From Bacteroides faecis MAJ27 (GTDB lineage: Bacteria; Bacteroidota; Bacteroidia; Bacteroidales; Bacteroidaceae), in assembly GCF_900106755.1 (NCBI RefSeq), contig NZ_FNNN01000014.1, positions 92,562-156,561 on the forward strand: a DNA stretch of 64,000 nt, read 5' to 3'. The notes under the pieces are model-generated. The model did no database searches. It was not told the origin of the DNA and saw only the letters and a program-made list of their open reading frames with translations. Positions 28,488 through 37,336 of this stretch are shown piece after piece. Both the position numbers and the translations under genes were made by a program. The number at the start of each line of letters is the position of its first letter. The first letter of the stretch is position 1.

Positions 28488-28542
28488 TGGCGATAACCGT
28501 GAAATTTTTAGCTAATAAATAGAAGCATATTAGCATTTTTTG

Positions 28543-28550
28543 TATCTTCG
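28543..28550 (+). promoter_or_regulatory. Possible -7 element of the foldase gene
   Basis: TATCTTCG differs from TAnnTTTG at one base and lies 56 bases before the ATG at 28607, in a 119-bp gap. Weak support for an internal promoter. Confidence 0.3.
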
Positions 28551-28606
28551 TGCGCTAAAATGACAATGGAAAGAAATAATAATAAACATAAATCGTATTA
28601 ATCAAA

Positions 28607-30745
28607 ATGGCAACATTACAAAACATTAGGTCGAAAGGACCTCTATTGGTGATTGTTATCGGTTTGGCGCTGTTTGCTTTCATCGCGGGTGACGCGTGGA
28701 AGGTAATGCAACCGCACCAGGCACATGACGTAGGTGAGGTGAACGGAGATGCTCTTTCCGCTCAGGAGTATCAGAATTTGGTAGAAGAATATACCGAGGT
28801 GATAAAGCTCTCTCGTGGAGTGACTGCACTGAACGACGAACAGACCAATCAGGTGCGCGACGAAGTATGGCGTTCCTACGTAAATAACAAACTGGTTGAG
28901 AAAGAAGCAAAAGCATTGGGATTGACAGTCTCTGCTGCTGAAATTCAGGATATCCTGAAAGCAGGCGTGCATCCTTTGTTGCAACAGACTCCTTTCCGCA
29001 ACCCGCAGACCGGTGCTTTCGATAAGGATATGCTGAATAAGTTCCTGGTAGATTATGCCAAGATGAGCGAATCTCAGATGCCTGCTCAGTATGCCGAACA
29101 GTATAACAACATGTACAAATACTGGTCATTCATCCAGAAAACATTGGTTCAGAGCCGTCTGGCTGAGAAATATCAGGCATTGGTATCTAAAGCACTTCTT
29201 TCCAATCCGGTAGAAGCACAGGATGCTTTCGATGCAAGGGTGAATCAATACGACCTGTTGATGGCTGCCGTTCCTTATTCTTCTGTAGTAGACTCTACAA
29301 TCGTAGTGAAAGAATCGGAACTGAAAGACCTTTATAACAAGAAGAAAGAACAGTTCAAGCAATATCAGGAAAGCCGTGATATCAAGTACATCGATGTTCA
29401 GGTGACTGCAAGTGCCGAAGACAGAGCTGCTATCCAGAAGGAAGTAGACGAAGCTACCGAACAGTTGGCTAACACAACAGACGATTATACTTCTTTTATC
29501 CGTTCTGTAGGTTCGGAGGCTCCTTATGTAGACTTGTTCTACAACAAGACAGCTTTCCCGGCTGATGTAGTTGCCCGTCTGGATTCTGCTTCTATAGGTT
29601 CAGTTTATGGTCCTTACTATAATGGTGCCGACAATACTATCAATTCATTCAAAGTAGTTGCCAAGACTGCCGCTGCCGACTCTATCGAGTTCCGTCAGAT
29701 CCAGGTATTTGCAGAAGATGCATTGAAGACAAAAACCTTGGCAGACAGTATCTATACTGCTATCAAAGGAGGTGCTAACTTCGCGGATCTGGCTAAAAAA
29801 TATGGTCAGACAGGTGAAAGCAACTGGATGAGCTCTGCACAATATGAAGGAGCGCAGATCGATGGTGACAACCTGAAGTTTATCTCTGCTATCAACAATA
29901 CAGGTGTGAACGAAGTAGTGAACCTGCCGTTAGGTCAGGCTAATGTAATCCTCCAGGTGACTAACAAGAAAGCCGTGAAGGATAAATATAAAGTAGCTGT
30001 TGTGAAACGTGAAGTTGAGTTCAGCAAAGAAACATATAACCGTGCTTACAATGACTTCAGCCAGTTCATCGCTGCTAATCCTACTGCAGAAAAGATGGCC
30101 GCTAATGCTGAAGAAGCCGGATACAGACTGTTGGACAGAAAAGACTTGTATAGCTCAGAACATACGATCGGTGGTGTAAGAGGCACTAAAGAAGCATTAA
30201 GATGGGCATTCTCCGCTAAACCGGGTGATGTTTCCGGTTTGTACGAATGTGGCGAAAGCGATCACATGGTTGCAGTGGCTTTGGTAGGTGTTACTCCGGA
30301 AGGATATCGTCCTTTGAAAGCTGTACAGGATCAGTTGAGAGCTGAAATTGTTAAAGATAAGAAAGCTGAAAAGATTATGGCTGACATGAAAGCCGCTAAC
30401 GCGACTTCTCTCGACCAGTACAAAGCGATGTCCGGTGCAGTAAGCGATTCTTTGAAGTTGGTTACATTTGCCGCTCCTGCCTATGTGTCAGCATTGCGTA
30501 GCAGCGAACCGTTGGTAGGTGCTTATGCTTCTGTTGCCGAAATGAACAAGCTGAGTGCTCCGATCAAAGGTAATGCAGGCGTATTTGTACTGCAGATGTA
30601 TGGCAAAGACAAACTGAGCGATACCTTCAACGCTAAAGATGAAGAAGCTACACTGGCCAACATGCATGCACGCTTCGCAAGCCGTCTGATGAACGACCTG
30701 TATCTGAAAGGAAATGTAAAGGATACACGTTACCTGTTCTTCTAA
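28607..30745 (+). CDS. PpiD/SurA-like periplasmic peptidyl-prolyl isomerase
   Basis: 712 residues. An N-terminal membrane anchor (GPLLVIVIGLALFAFIAGDAW) is followed by a SurA_N-type helical domain (about 40-230; QEYQNLVEEYTEVIK, VRDEVWRSYVNNKLVEKEA) and a parvulin-type isomerase domain (about 350-455; IEFRQIQVFAEDALKTKTLA, ANFADLAKKYGQTGESNWM). A long C-terminal region has a second degenerate parvulin-like stretch (AFSAKPGDVSGLYECGES). It would help fold outer-membrane proteins as they leave the Sec translocon. It ends the envelope cluster before a strong terminator. Confidence 0.92.
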   Translation: MATLQNIRSKGPLLVIVIGLALFAFIAGDAWKVMQPHQAHDVGEVNGDALSAQEYQNLVEEYTEVIKLSRGVTALNDEQTNQVRDEVWRSYVNNKLVEKEAKALGLTVSAAEIQDILKAGVHPLLQQTPFRNPQTGAFDKDMLNKFLVDYAKMSESQMPAQYAEQYNNMYKYWSFIQKTLVQSRLAEKYQALVSKALLSNPVEAQDAFDARVNQYDLLMAAVPYSSVVDSTIVVKESELKDLYNKKKEQFKQYQESRDIKYIDVQVTASAEDRAAIQKEVDEATEQLANTTDDYTSFIRSVGSEAPYVDLFYNKTAFPADVVARLDSASIGSVYGPYYNGADNTINSFKVVAKTAAADSIEFRQIQVFAEDALKTKTLADSIYTAIKGGANFADLAKKYGQTGESNWMSSAQYEGAQIDGDNLKFISAINNTGVNEVVNLPLGQANVILQVTNKKAVKDKYKVAVVKREVEFSKETYNRAYNDFSQFIAANPTAEKMAANAEEAGYRLLDRKDLYSSEHTIGGVRGTKEALRWAFSAKPGDVSGLYECGESDHMVAVALVGVTPEGYRPLKAVQDQLRAEIVKDKKAEKIMADMKAANATSLDQYKAMSGAVSDSLKLVTFAAPAYVSALRSSEPLVGAYASVAEMNKLSAPIKGNAGVFVLQMYGKDKLSDTFNAKDEEATLANMHARFASRLMNDLYLKGNVKDTRYLFF

Positions 30746-30770
30746 GATCAGTCGTAAAAACGATAACTGC

Positions 30771-30806
30771 AAAAGGTCGTTCCTCTTTCGGGAACGACCT
30801 TTTTTG
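30771..30806 (+). terminator. Terminator after the foldase gene
   Basis: AAAAGGTCGTTCC (30771-30783) pairs perfectly with GGAACGACCTTTT (30790-30802), with a 6-base loop and a T-run. It ends the coaX-to-foldase cluster. Confidence 0.92.
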
Positions 30807-30850
30807 CTAACTTTTACATCCTCGCTATACGGAAATCGACTTTATTTCCT

Positions 30851-30858
30851 TACATTTG
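30851..30858 (+). promoter_or_regulatory. Candidate -7 element of the rlmN operon
   Basis: TACATTTG matches TAnnTTTG, 25 bases before the rlmN start, directly after a terminator. The -33 box is not clear. Confidence 0.45.
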
Positions 30859-30883
30859 CAAATATAAACCATGAACAGAAAGA

Positions 30884-31921
30884 ATGATGTCTAAATATCC
30901 TCTCTTAGGAATGACGCTGGTAGAGCTGCAATCGCTGGTAAAACGTCTGGGTATGCCCGGCTTTGCCGCCAAGCAGATCGCATCCTGGCTTTACGATAAG
31001 AAGGTGACCTCGATTGATGAAATGACTAATTTGTCGTTGAAACACCGGGAGTTGCTCATGCAGAACTATGAGGTCGGTGCGGAAGCCCCGGTGGATGAAA
31101 TGCGCTCTGTAGACGGTACGGTGAAATACTTGTACCCTGTAGGCGGGAATCATTTCGTAGAGTCGGTATATATTCCGGACGATGAACGGGCGACCTTATG
31201 TGTCTCCTCACAGGTAGGTTGCAAAATGAATTGTAAGTTCTGTATGACAGGGAAACAAGGCTACACCGCCAACCTGACCGCTCAGCAGATTATCAACCAG
31301 ATTCATTCATTGCCCGAACGGGATAAACTGACGAATGTGGTCATGATGGGAATGGGCGAACCACTCGACAATCTGGATGAAGTACTGAAAGCATTGGATA
31401 TACTGACTGCTTCTTATGGCTACGCATGGAGCCCGAAACGGATAACAGTTTCTACGGTCGGATTGCGGAAAGGATTGCAGCGCTTTATCGAAGAGAGTGA
31501 CTGCCATCTGGCTGTCAGCCTGCATTCTCCGGTGCCGCCCCAACGTGCGGAACTGATGCCGGCGGAGAAAGCCTTTTCAATGACAGAAATGGTAGAACTG
31601 TTAAAAAACTATGATTTTAGTAAACAGCGTCGACTTTCGTTTGAGTATATTGTTTTTAAGGGGCTGAATGATTCGCAAATTTATGCCAGGGAGCTGTTGA
31701 AGCTGCTTCGCGGATTGGATTGCCGGATCAATCTGATCCGCTTCCATGCCATTCCGGGAGTAAACCTTGAAGGGGCCGATATGGATACAATGACCCGTTT
31801 TCGTGACTATCTGACCACGCACGGGCTTTTCACTACCATTCGTGCCTCACGGGGAGAAGACATCTTTGCGGCATGCGGCATGCTGTCGACTGCGAAACAG
31901 GAGGAAAATAATAAAAGTTAA
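30884..31921 (+). CDS. rlmN: Dual-specificity 23S rRNA/tRNA adenine-C2 methyltransferase
   Basis: 345 residues. A radical-SAM enzyme that methylates A2503 of 23S rRNA and A37 of some tRNAs. The iron-sulfur cluster motif is CKMNCKFC, with Cys113, Cys117 and Cys120. Cys331 in AACGML near the C-terminus is the expected methyl-carrying cysteine. Other family marks are MMGMGEPLDNLDEVL, RITVSTVGLRKGL and HSPVPPQRAELMP. Two start codons are adjacent (30884 and 30887). It leads a tight operon with DUF4837, pdxA and the envelope genes. Confidence 0.97.
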   Translation: MMSKYPLLGMTLVELQSLVKRLGMPGFAAKQIASWLYDKKVTSIDEMTNLSLKHRELLMQNYEVGAEAPVDEMRSVDGTVKYLYPVGGNHFVESVYIPDDERATLCVSSQVGCKMNCKFCMTGKQGYTANLTAQQIINQIHSLPERDKLTNVVMMGMGEPLDNLDEVLKALDILTASYGYAWSPKRITVSTVGLRKGLQRFIEESDCHLAVSLHSPVPPQRAELMPAEKAFSMTEMVELLKNYDFSKQRRLSFEYIVFKGLNDSQIYARELLKLLRGLDCRINLIRFHAIPGVNLEGADMDTMTRFRDYLTTHGLFTTIRASRGEDIFAACGMLSTAKQEENNKS

Positions 31922-31939
31922 TATATAAAATCGAACATC

Positions 31940-32977
31940 ATGAAAAAGTACTTCTTTTATTTAAGCATGGCTTTAGTAGCTTTGGTCGTTGCTTCTTGTG
32001 GACTGAAAGGGAATCATACCTCTAGTGGCCGTCCGTATGAACTGCTGGTAGTAGTGGATGCGGGTGTATGGGACCGTGCCGCCGGAAGGGCCTTGCATGA
32101 TGTGCTTGATTCTGACATGCCGGGATTGCCCCAGTCGGAACCTTCTTTCCGGATTATGTATACTTCACCGAAAGATTACGACTCTACCCTGAAGCTGATC
32201 CGCAACATTATCATAGTAGATATAAAAGATATTTATACGAAAGGTACTTTCAAATATGCGAAAGACGTTTATGCTTCTCCACAGTTGATACTGACTATTC
32301 AGGCTCCGGACGAAGAAGTGTTTGAGAAGTTCGTGGAAGAGAACAAACAAACGATTATCGACTTCTTTACTCGTGCCGAGATGAACCGTCAGATTACGTT
32401 GCTGGAAGAAAAACACAGTAATTTTATCTCTCAGAAGATAGATAGCTTGTTTGGCTGTGATATCTGGATACCTTCGGAACTGAACAATTCGAAGACAGGT
32501 GAGGATTTCTTTTGGGCTTCTACCAATACAGGTTCTGCTGATCGTAATTTCGTGATGTATTCTTATCCTTATACGGATAAAGATACATTTACTAAAGAAT
32601 ACTTTGTTCATAAACGCGACTCTGTGATGCAGGTCAATATCCCCGGATTCAAAGAGGGCGTTTATATGTCGACGGATTCGTTGCTGACTGACGTCCGTCC
32701 GATCAGCGTACACAATGACTACACGATGGAAGCACGTGGATTGTGGCGCATGAAGGGAGACTTCATGGGTGGTCCGTTTGTTTCCCACACTCGTCTGGAT
32801 CAGAAAAACCAACGTATCATTACAGCAGAAATATTTGTATACTCACCTGATAAAATGAAACGCAACTTAGTTCGTCAGATGGAATCATCTCTTTATACGC
32901 TGAGACTTCCGCAAGAAGCTCCGCAGAGCCAGATTCCTTTGGGAGTGACCAAAGAAGCGGAACCAACTAAAAAATAA
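31940..32977 (+). CDS. DUF4837-family lipoprotein
   Basis: 345 residues with a lipoprotein signal (LSMALVALVVASCGLKG, lipidated at Cys20). The N-terminal part (YELLVVVDAGVWDRAAGRAL) and the following blocks match the Bacteroidetes-only DUF4837 family as I recall it; its function is unknown. The fold looks alpha/beta and the C-terminus is disordered (EAPQSQIPLGVTKEAEPTKK). It sits 18 bp after rlmN and 4 bp before pdxA, so it is clearly in the operon. Confidence 0.85.
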   Translation: MKKYFFYLSMALVALVVASCGLKGNHTSSGRPYELLVVVDAGVWDRAAGRALHDVLDSDMPGLPQSEPSFRIMYTSPKDYDSTLKLIRNIIIVDIKDIYTKGTFKYAKDVYASPQLILTIQAPDEEVFEKFVEENKQTIIDFFTRAEMNRQITLLEEKHSNFISQKIDSLFGCDIWIPSELNNSKTGEDFFWASTNTGSADRNFVMYSYPYTDKDTFTKEYFVHKRDSVMQVNIPGFKEGVYMSTDSLLTDVRPISVHNDYTMEARGLWRMKGDFMGGPFVSHTRLDQKNQRIITAEIFVYSPDKMKRNLVRQMESSLYTLRLPQEAPQSQIPLGVTKEAEPTKK

Positions 32978-32981
32978 AAAC

Positions 32982-34076
32982 ATGGAAGAAAACAAAATAA
33001 GAATCGGCATTACCCAGGGAGACATCAACGGGGTAGGCTATGAAGTGATCTTGAAGACATTCTCAGACCCTACTATGCTTGAACTATGTACTCCGATCAT
33101 CTACGGTTCACCTAAAGTGGCGGCCTACCATCGTAAAGCGCTGGATGTGCAGGCTAATTTCAGCATTGTCAATACAGCTTCCGAAGCCGGATACAATCGT
33201 CTGAGTGTAGTGAACTGTACCGATGATGAAGTGAAAGTAGAGTTCTCCAAACCCGATCCCGAAGCAGGTAAAGCTGCACTGGGCGCTTTGGAACGTGCTA
33301 TTGAAGAATATCGTGAGGGGCTGATCGACGTTATTGTGACCGCTCCGATCAACAAACATACCATCCAGTCGGAAGAGTTCTCTTTCCCCGGTCATACAGA
33401 GTATATTGAAGAACGGCTGGGCAATGGAAACAAGTCGCTGATGATTCTCATGAAGAATGATTTCCGTGTGGCTTTGGTGACAACACATATTCCGGTAAGG
33501 GAGATTGCTACAACGATCACAAAGGAACTGATTCAGGAGAAACTGGCTATTTTCCATCACTGCCTGAAACAGGATTTCGGTATTGGTGCTCCGCGTATTG
33601 CCGTGCTCTCACTCAATCCCCATGCCGGAGACGGCGGATTGCTGGGTATGGAAGAACAGGAAGTGATTATTCCTGCCATGAAAGAAATGGAAGAGAAAGG
33701 CATCATCTGTTACGGTCCTTATGCGGCAGACGGTTTTATGGGATCGGGCAATTATACTCATTTCGACGGAATATTGGCTATGTATCATGATCAGGGACTG
33801 GCACCGTTCAAAGCTCTTGCTATGGAAGATGGTGTGAACTATACTGCCGGACTTCCGGTGGTACGTACCTCTCCGGCTCATGGAACAGCCTATGATATCG
33901 CCGGTAAAGGACTTGCCAGCGAAGATTCTTTCCGTCAGGCCATTTATGTAGCGATTGATGTATTCCGTAACCGCCAGCGCGAGAAAGCGGCACGGGTAAA
34001 TCCGCTGCGGAAGCAGTATTACGAGAAACGGGATGATAGTGATAAACTAAAACTGGATACAGTAGACGAAGATTAA
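32982..34076 (+). CDS. pdxA: 4-hydroxythreonine-4-phosphate dehydrogenase
   Basis: 364 residues. PdxA oxidises 4-phosphohydroxy-L-threonine in the DXP-dependent pathway to pyridoxal phosphate. Marks are IGITQGDINGVGYEVILK at the start, VTAPINKHTI, FPGHTEYI with a metal-ligand His, LSLNPHAGDGGLLG, MYHDQGLAPFKAL and TSPAHGTAYDIAGKG. The C-terminal 30 residues are charged and extend past the usual family length. Spacing to the next gene is 6 bp. Confidence 0.96.
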   Translation: MEENKIRIGITQGDINGVGYEVILKTFSDPTMLELCTPIIYGSPKVAAYHRKALDVQANFSIVNTASEAGYNRLSVVNCTDDEVKVEFSKPDPEAGKAALGALERAIEEYREGLIDVIVTAPINKHTIQSEEFSFPGHTEYIEERLGNGNKSLMILMKNDFRVALVTTHIPVREIATTITKELIQEKLAIFHHCLKQDFGIGAPRIAVLSLNPHAGDGGLLGMEEQEVIIPAMKEMEEKGIICYGPYAADGFMGSGNYTHFDGILAMYHDQGLAPFKALAMEDGVNYTAGLPVVRTSPAHGTAYDIAGKGLASEDSFRQAIYVAIDVFRNRQREKAARVNPLRKQYYEKRDDSDKLKLDTVDED

Positions 34077-34082
34077 GAAGCA

Positions 34083-35321
34083 ATGACAAAAGCGGAAATA
34101 CAACAAGTGAAACAGCGCTTCGGCATTATTGGTAATACCGAAGCGTTGTCACGTGCCATAGATGTTGCCATTCAGGTAGCGCCTACCGACTTGTCTGTGC
34201 TGATTACCGGAGAAAGTGGCGTCGGAAAAGAAAGTTTTCCACAGATCATTCATCAATATAGCCGGAGAAAGCACGGACAGTATATTGCTGTCAACTGCGG
34301 TGCGATACCGGAAGGTACGATCGATTCCGAGCTTTTCGGACATGAGAAGGGAGCATTTACCGGTGCTATTGGTGAGCGGAAAGGATATTTTGGAGAAGCT
34401 GACGGTGGTACTATCTTTCTTGATGAAGTAGGAGAGTTGCCGTTGCCTACACAGGCGCGTCTGCTCCGTGTGCTCGAAAGCGGTGAATTTATCAAGGTAG
34501 GTTCATCCAAAGTGCAAAAGACGGATGTGCGTATTGTAGCGGCTACCAACGTGAACCTGACACAAGCTATTGCCGAAGGACGCTTCCGGGAAGATTTATA
34601 TTATCGCTTGAATACGGTGCCTATTCAGATACCGCCTTTGCGTGAGCGGGGAGACGATGTGTGGTTGCTGTTCCGTAAGTTTGCCGCCGACTTTGCCGAG
34701 AAGTACCGGATGCCGGCTATCCAGCTGACTGAAGATGCCAAGAAGGAATTGGTAGCTTATCCGTGGCCGGGAAACGTTCGTCAGTTGAAGAATATCACAG
34801 AGCAGATTTCGATTATAGAAACGAACCGTGAGATTACGGCTGCTATTCTGCGGACCTATCTTCCGGTACAGAATACCCAACGCCTTCCGGCACTGTTCGG
34901 AACACGTGAGAGCAAAGGATTCGAGAGCGAACGCGAGATACTTTATTCCGTCCTGTTCGATATGCGTCAGGAAGTGGCGGAACTGAAAAAGATGGTGCAC
35001 AATATGATGGCCGAACGTGCGGGACAAGTCGGACAGATGGGGCAAGTGGTAGCTACTCCGGTAGTGACGACTACACATCAGCCTTCCGTACCTGCTATCA
35101 TCCATGCGGTACAACCGTCTGTCTGTCCCAAAGAAGATGATGACGATATTCAGGATACGGAGGAATATGTGGAAGAAACCCTTTCGCTTGATGAAGTAGA
35201 AAAAGAAATGATACGCAAAGCACTTGAGAGGCATCATGGCAAGCGGAAAAGTGCGGCGAAGGATCTGAATATCTCCGAGCGTACCCTTTACAGAAAAATA
35301 AAAGAATATGAATTGGATTAA
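34083..35321 (+). CDS. Sigma-54-dependent transcriptional activator without a receiver domain
   Basis: 412 residues. The AAA+ domain begins almost at the N-terminus: Walker A GESGVGKE, the sigma-54 contact loop GAFTGA, Walker B GGTIFLDEVGEL, and arginine-finger region GRFREDLYYRLNTVPI. After a linker of about 75 residues rich in Gly, Val and acidic residues comes a Fis-type helix-turn-helix (GKRKSAAKDLNISERTLYRKI). There is no N-terminal receiver, GAF or PAS domain, so how it is controlled is not visible. It sits in an operon with LPS and secretion genes and overlaps lptE by 14 bp, which hints at an envelope-related regulon. Confidence 0.93.
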   Translation: MTKAEIQQVKQRFGIIGNTEALSRAIDVAIQVAPTDLSVLITGESGVGKESFPQIIHQYSRRKHGQYIAVNCGAIPEGTIDSELFGHEKGAFTGAIGERKGYFGEADGGTIFLDEVGELPLPTQARLLRVLESGEFIKVGSSKVQKTDVRIVAATNVNLTQAIAEGRFREDLYYRLNTVPIQIPPLRERGDDVWLLFRKFAADFAEKYRMPAIQLTEDAKKELVAYPWPGNVRQLKNITEQISIIETNREITAAILRTYLPVQNTQRLPALFGTRESKGFESEREILYSVLFDMRQEVAELKKMVHNMMAERAGQVGQMGQVVATPVVTTTHQPSVPAIIHAVQPSVCPKEDDDDIQDTEEYVEETLSLDEVEKEMIRKALERHHGKRKSAAKDLNISERTLYRKIKEYELD

Positions 35322-35835
35322 GAAAATAGCACGACCGCTGATACTGATCGTTTTGCCGGCAGTCATCATTGCTTGTAGTGTGTCCTATAAGTTTAATGGC
35401 TCTTCTATCAATTATGATAAGGTGAAGACCATTTCGATTGCCGACTTTCCGATTAAGTCGGAGTATGTGTATGCTCCGTTGGCTACTAAATTTAATGAAG
35501 ACCTGAAGGATATCTTCATTAGACAGACCCGCCTGCAACTGCTGAAGCCGAACCAGAATGCGGATTTGCAGATTGACGGAGAAATCACAGGCTACAACCA
35601 GTACAACCAGGCAGTGTCTGCCGATGGATACTCTTCGGAAACGAAACTGACCATTACGGTCAATGTACGTTTTGTCAACAACACTAATCACGCCGAAGAC
35701 TTCGAGCAGCAATTCTCAGCTTTCCGTACCTATGATTCCAGTCAGTTGCTGACAGCCGTACAAGATGGATTGATTGCGGAAATGAGTAAAGAGATAACCG
35801 ACCAAATATTTAATGCAACTGTAGCGAACTGGTAA
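35308..35835 (+). CDS. lptE: LPS-assembly lipoprotein LptE
   Basis: 175 residues with a lipoprotein signal (ILIVLPAVIIACS, lipidated Cys). Family traits are YKFNGSSINYDKVKTISI just after the lipid site, QTRLQLLKPNQNADLQIDGEITGY, and a strand-rich second half. LptE forms the plug of the LptD translocon at the outer membrane. It overlaps the sigma-54 regulator by 14 bp and is followed 4 bp later by a TPR protein. The call is supported by the Bacteroidetes LptE pattern and by lptC elsewhere in the window. Confidence 0.85.
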   Translation: MNWIKKIARPLILIVLPAVIIACSVSYKFNGSSINYDKVKTISIADFPIKSEYVYAPLATKFNEDLKDIFIRQTRLQLLKPNQNADLQIDGEITGYNQYNQAVSADGYSSETKLTITVNVRFVNNTNHAEDFEQQFSAFRTYDSSQLLTAVQDGLIAEMSKEITDQIFNATVANW

Positions 35836-35839
35836 TTTA

Positions 35840-36634
35840 ATGACTTCTGTTAACTTGCAACAATGGATTCAGCATCCTGAGACGCTGAATAGAGATACTT
35901 TGTACGAACTGCGCAACCAGCTCGCGAGGTATCCGTATTTTCAGTCGCTCCGGTTGTTGTATCTCAAGAACCTATATATTCTCCACGACATCAATTTCGG
36001 CGCAGAGCTGCGGAAAGCCGTTCTGTATATTGCCGACCGACGGAAACTGTTTCACCTGATCGAAGGCGAACGGTTTGCTGTCGAAACCCGGAAGAAAGAC
36101 CTGCCTCTCACTGAAGTATTGGAAGATGAGCCTACCGTCGACCGGACACTGGCTTTGATCGATGCCTTTCTTTCTACAGCTCCCGAAGAAGTGACCAGTC
36201 AGACAAGCTTTGATTATTCTATGGACTATACTTCATACTTACTCGAAGAGACTCCCGTTGCAGACGAGCCGGCAGAGGCTATGCCCAAGCTGAAAGGACA
36301 TGAACTTATTGACAACTTTATAGAAAAAAGTGAGAGTGACGCTGTCGTGTATCTGAAACCCTTGAGAGAAGAAGAGCGAACAATGACCGCTTCTTCGACT
36401 GAAACCAACGAAACAGGCAGAACGACCGAAACGACCGAAACAAACACTGAAGAAGAGGAAGATGACAGTTGTTTCACCGAAACTTTAGCCAAAATCTACG
36501 TAAAACAGCAACGATATTCGAAAGCTCTTGAAATAATTAAAAAATTAAGTTTGAAATATCCAAAAAAAAATGCTTACTTTGCAGACCAAATCAGATTTTT
36601 GGAGAAATTGATTATTAACGCTAATTCAAAATAA
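35840..36634 (+). CDS. TPR-like cytoplasmic protein of unknown function
   Basis: 264 residues without a signal peptide. The N-terminal 90 residues are helical (LYELRNQLARYPYFQSLRLL, GAELRKAVLYIADRRKLFHL). The middle is acidic and Thr/Glu-rich, low in complexity (TETNETGRTTETTETN near residue 195-210). A single TPR-like hairpin sits at the end (FTETLAKIYVKQQRYSKALE). It lies between lptE and secG with 4-6 bp gaps. Function unknown. Confidence 0.8.
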   Translation: MTSVNLQQWIQHPETLNRDTLYELRNQLARYPYFQSLRLLYLKNLYILHDINFGAELRKAVLYIADRRKLFHLIEGERFAVETRKKDLPLTEVLEDEPTVDRTLALIDAFLSTAPEEVTSQTSFDYSMDYTSYLLEETPVADEPAEAMPKLKGHELIDNFIEKSESDAVVYLKPLREEERTMTASSTETNETGRTTETTETNTEEEEDDSCFTETLAKIYVKQQRYSKALEIIKKLSLKYPKKNAYFADQIRFLEKLIINANSK

Positions 36635-36640
36635 CTAAAA

Positions 36641-37036
36641 ATGTACTTATTATTCGTTATCTTAATGGTTATTGCAGCCTTGCTGATGTGCTTCATCGTG
36701 CTGATTCAGAACTCAAAAGGAGGCGGACTTGCTTCCGGTTTCTCTTCATCAAACGCTATTATGGGCGTGCGCAAGACTACAGACTTTCTGGAAAAAGCAA
36801 CTTGGGGCTTAGCTATCTTCATGGTTGTAATGAGCATTGCTACCGCTTATGTTGTTCCTACTTCTTCTGCAGCTAAAGATGTATTGTTGGAACAAGCACA
36901 GAAAGAACAACAAACCAACCCGTATAACATGCCTACCGGTACTGCTGCTCCTAATACAGACGCTACTGCTCCTGCAGAGTCTGCACCTGCAACAGAAGCT
37001 CCGGCTACTGAAACTCCTGCTCCTGCAGCAGAATAG
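36641..37036 (+). CDS. secG: Preprotein translocase subunit SecG
   Basis: 131 residues with two membrane helices (about 3-22, and 52-72 WGLAIFMVVMSIATAYVV). The family loop FIVLIQNSKGGGLASGFSSS lies between them. The C-terminal 45 residues are a low-complexity Ala/Thr/Pro/Glu tail typical of Bacteroidetes SecG. It is part of the SecYEG channel driven by SecA, which is encoded about 17 kb upstream. Last gene of the rlmN-secG operon. Stop codon TAG. Confidence 0.95.
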   Translation: MYLLFVILMVIAALLMCFIVLIQNSKGGGLASGFSSSNAIMGVRKTTDFLEKATWGLAIFMVVMSIATAYVVPTSSAAKDVLLEQAQKEQQTNPYNMPTGTAAPNTDATAPAESAPATEAPATETPAPAAE

Positions 37037-37112
37037 TTCAGTGATAGGATATTCGGTTTAAACTTATTGTGTGAGGGTATCATCGGCAAACTTCTGATTC
37101 GTCCTCACCGTT

Positions 37113-37190
37113 ACAGGCGCGAATGACGCGAGTTACTGGGATTCTAACGGAATCTGTGTAATACGTGTGATTCGCGCCTGTCTTTATTAT
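37113..37190 (+). terminator. Large branched hairpin, probable secG terminator
   Basis: ACAGGCGCGAAT (37113-37124) pairs perfectly over 12 bp with ATTCGCGCCTGT (37170-37181). The 45-base interior has its own small hairpin GATTC-N5-GAATC (37140-37154). A T-rich run follows. It is unusually GC-rich and long for a Bacteroides terminator. Confidence 0.65.
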
Positions 37191-37288
37191 TTTGTGTTGT
37201 CTGCCTGTCTCCATGCAGGAATATCTTGTCAGTTAACCTTTTTCTCATAAAATATGCCTCTTTTTTAGTAAAACAAATGATAATTAGT

Positions 37289-37296
37289 TAACTTTG
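37289..37296 (+). promoter_or_regulatory. Candidate -7 element of the MFS gene
   Basis: TAACTTTG matches TAnnTTTG and lies 40 bases before the ATG at 37337. No -33 TTTG at the right distance. Confidence 0.4.
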
Positions 37297-37336
37297 TTGC
37301 CCGTAACGAGATTATTAACTCCTTTTAAATATTACA

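Larger units (their letters stand above)
37037..37336. other. Intergenic region between secG and MFS gene
   Basis: 300 bases. They hold a long branched inverted repeat (37113-37181, listed separately), then a -7 element TAACTTTG at 37289-37296 for the MFS gene. No coding sequence is supported. Confidence 0.55.
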
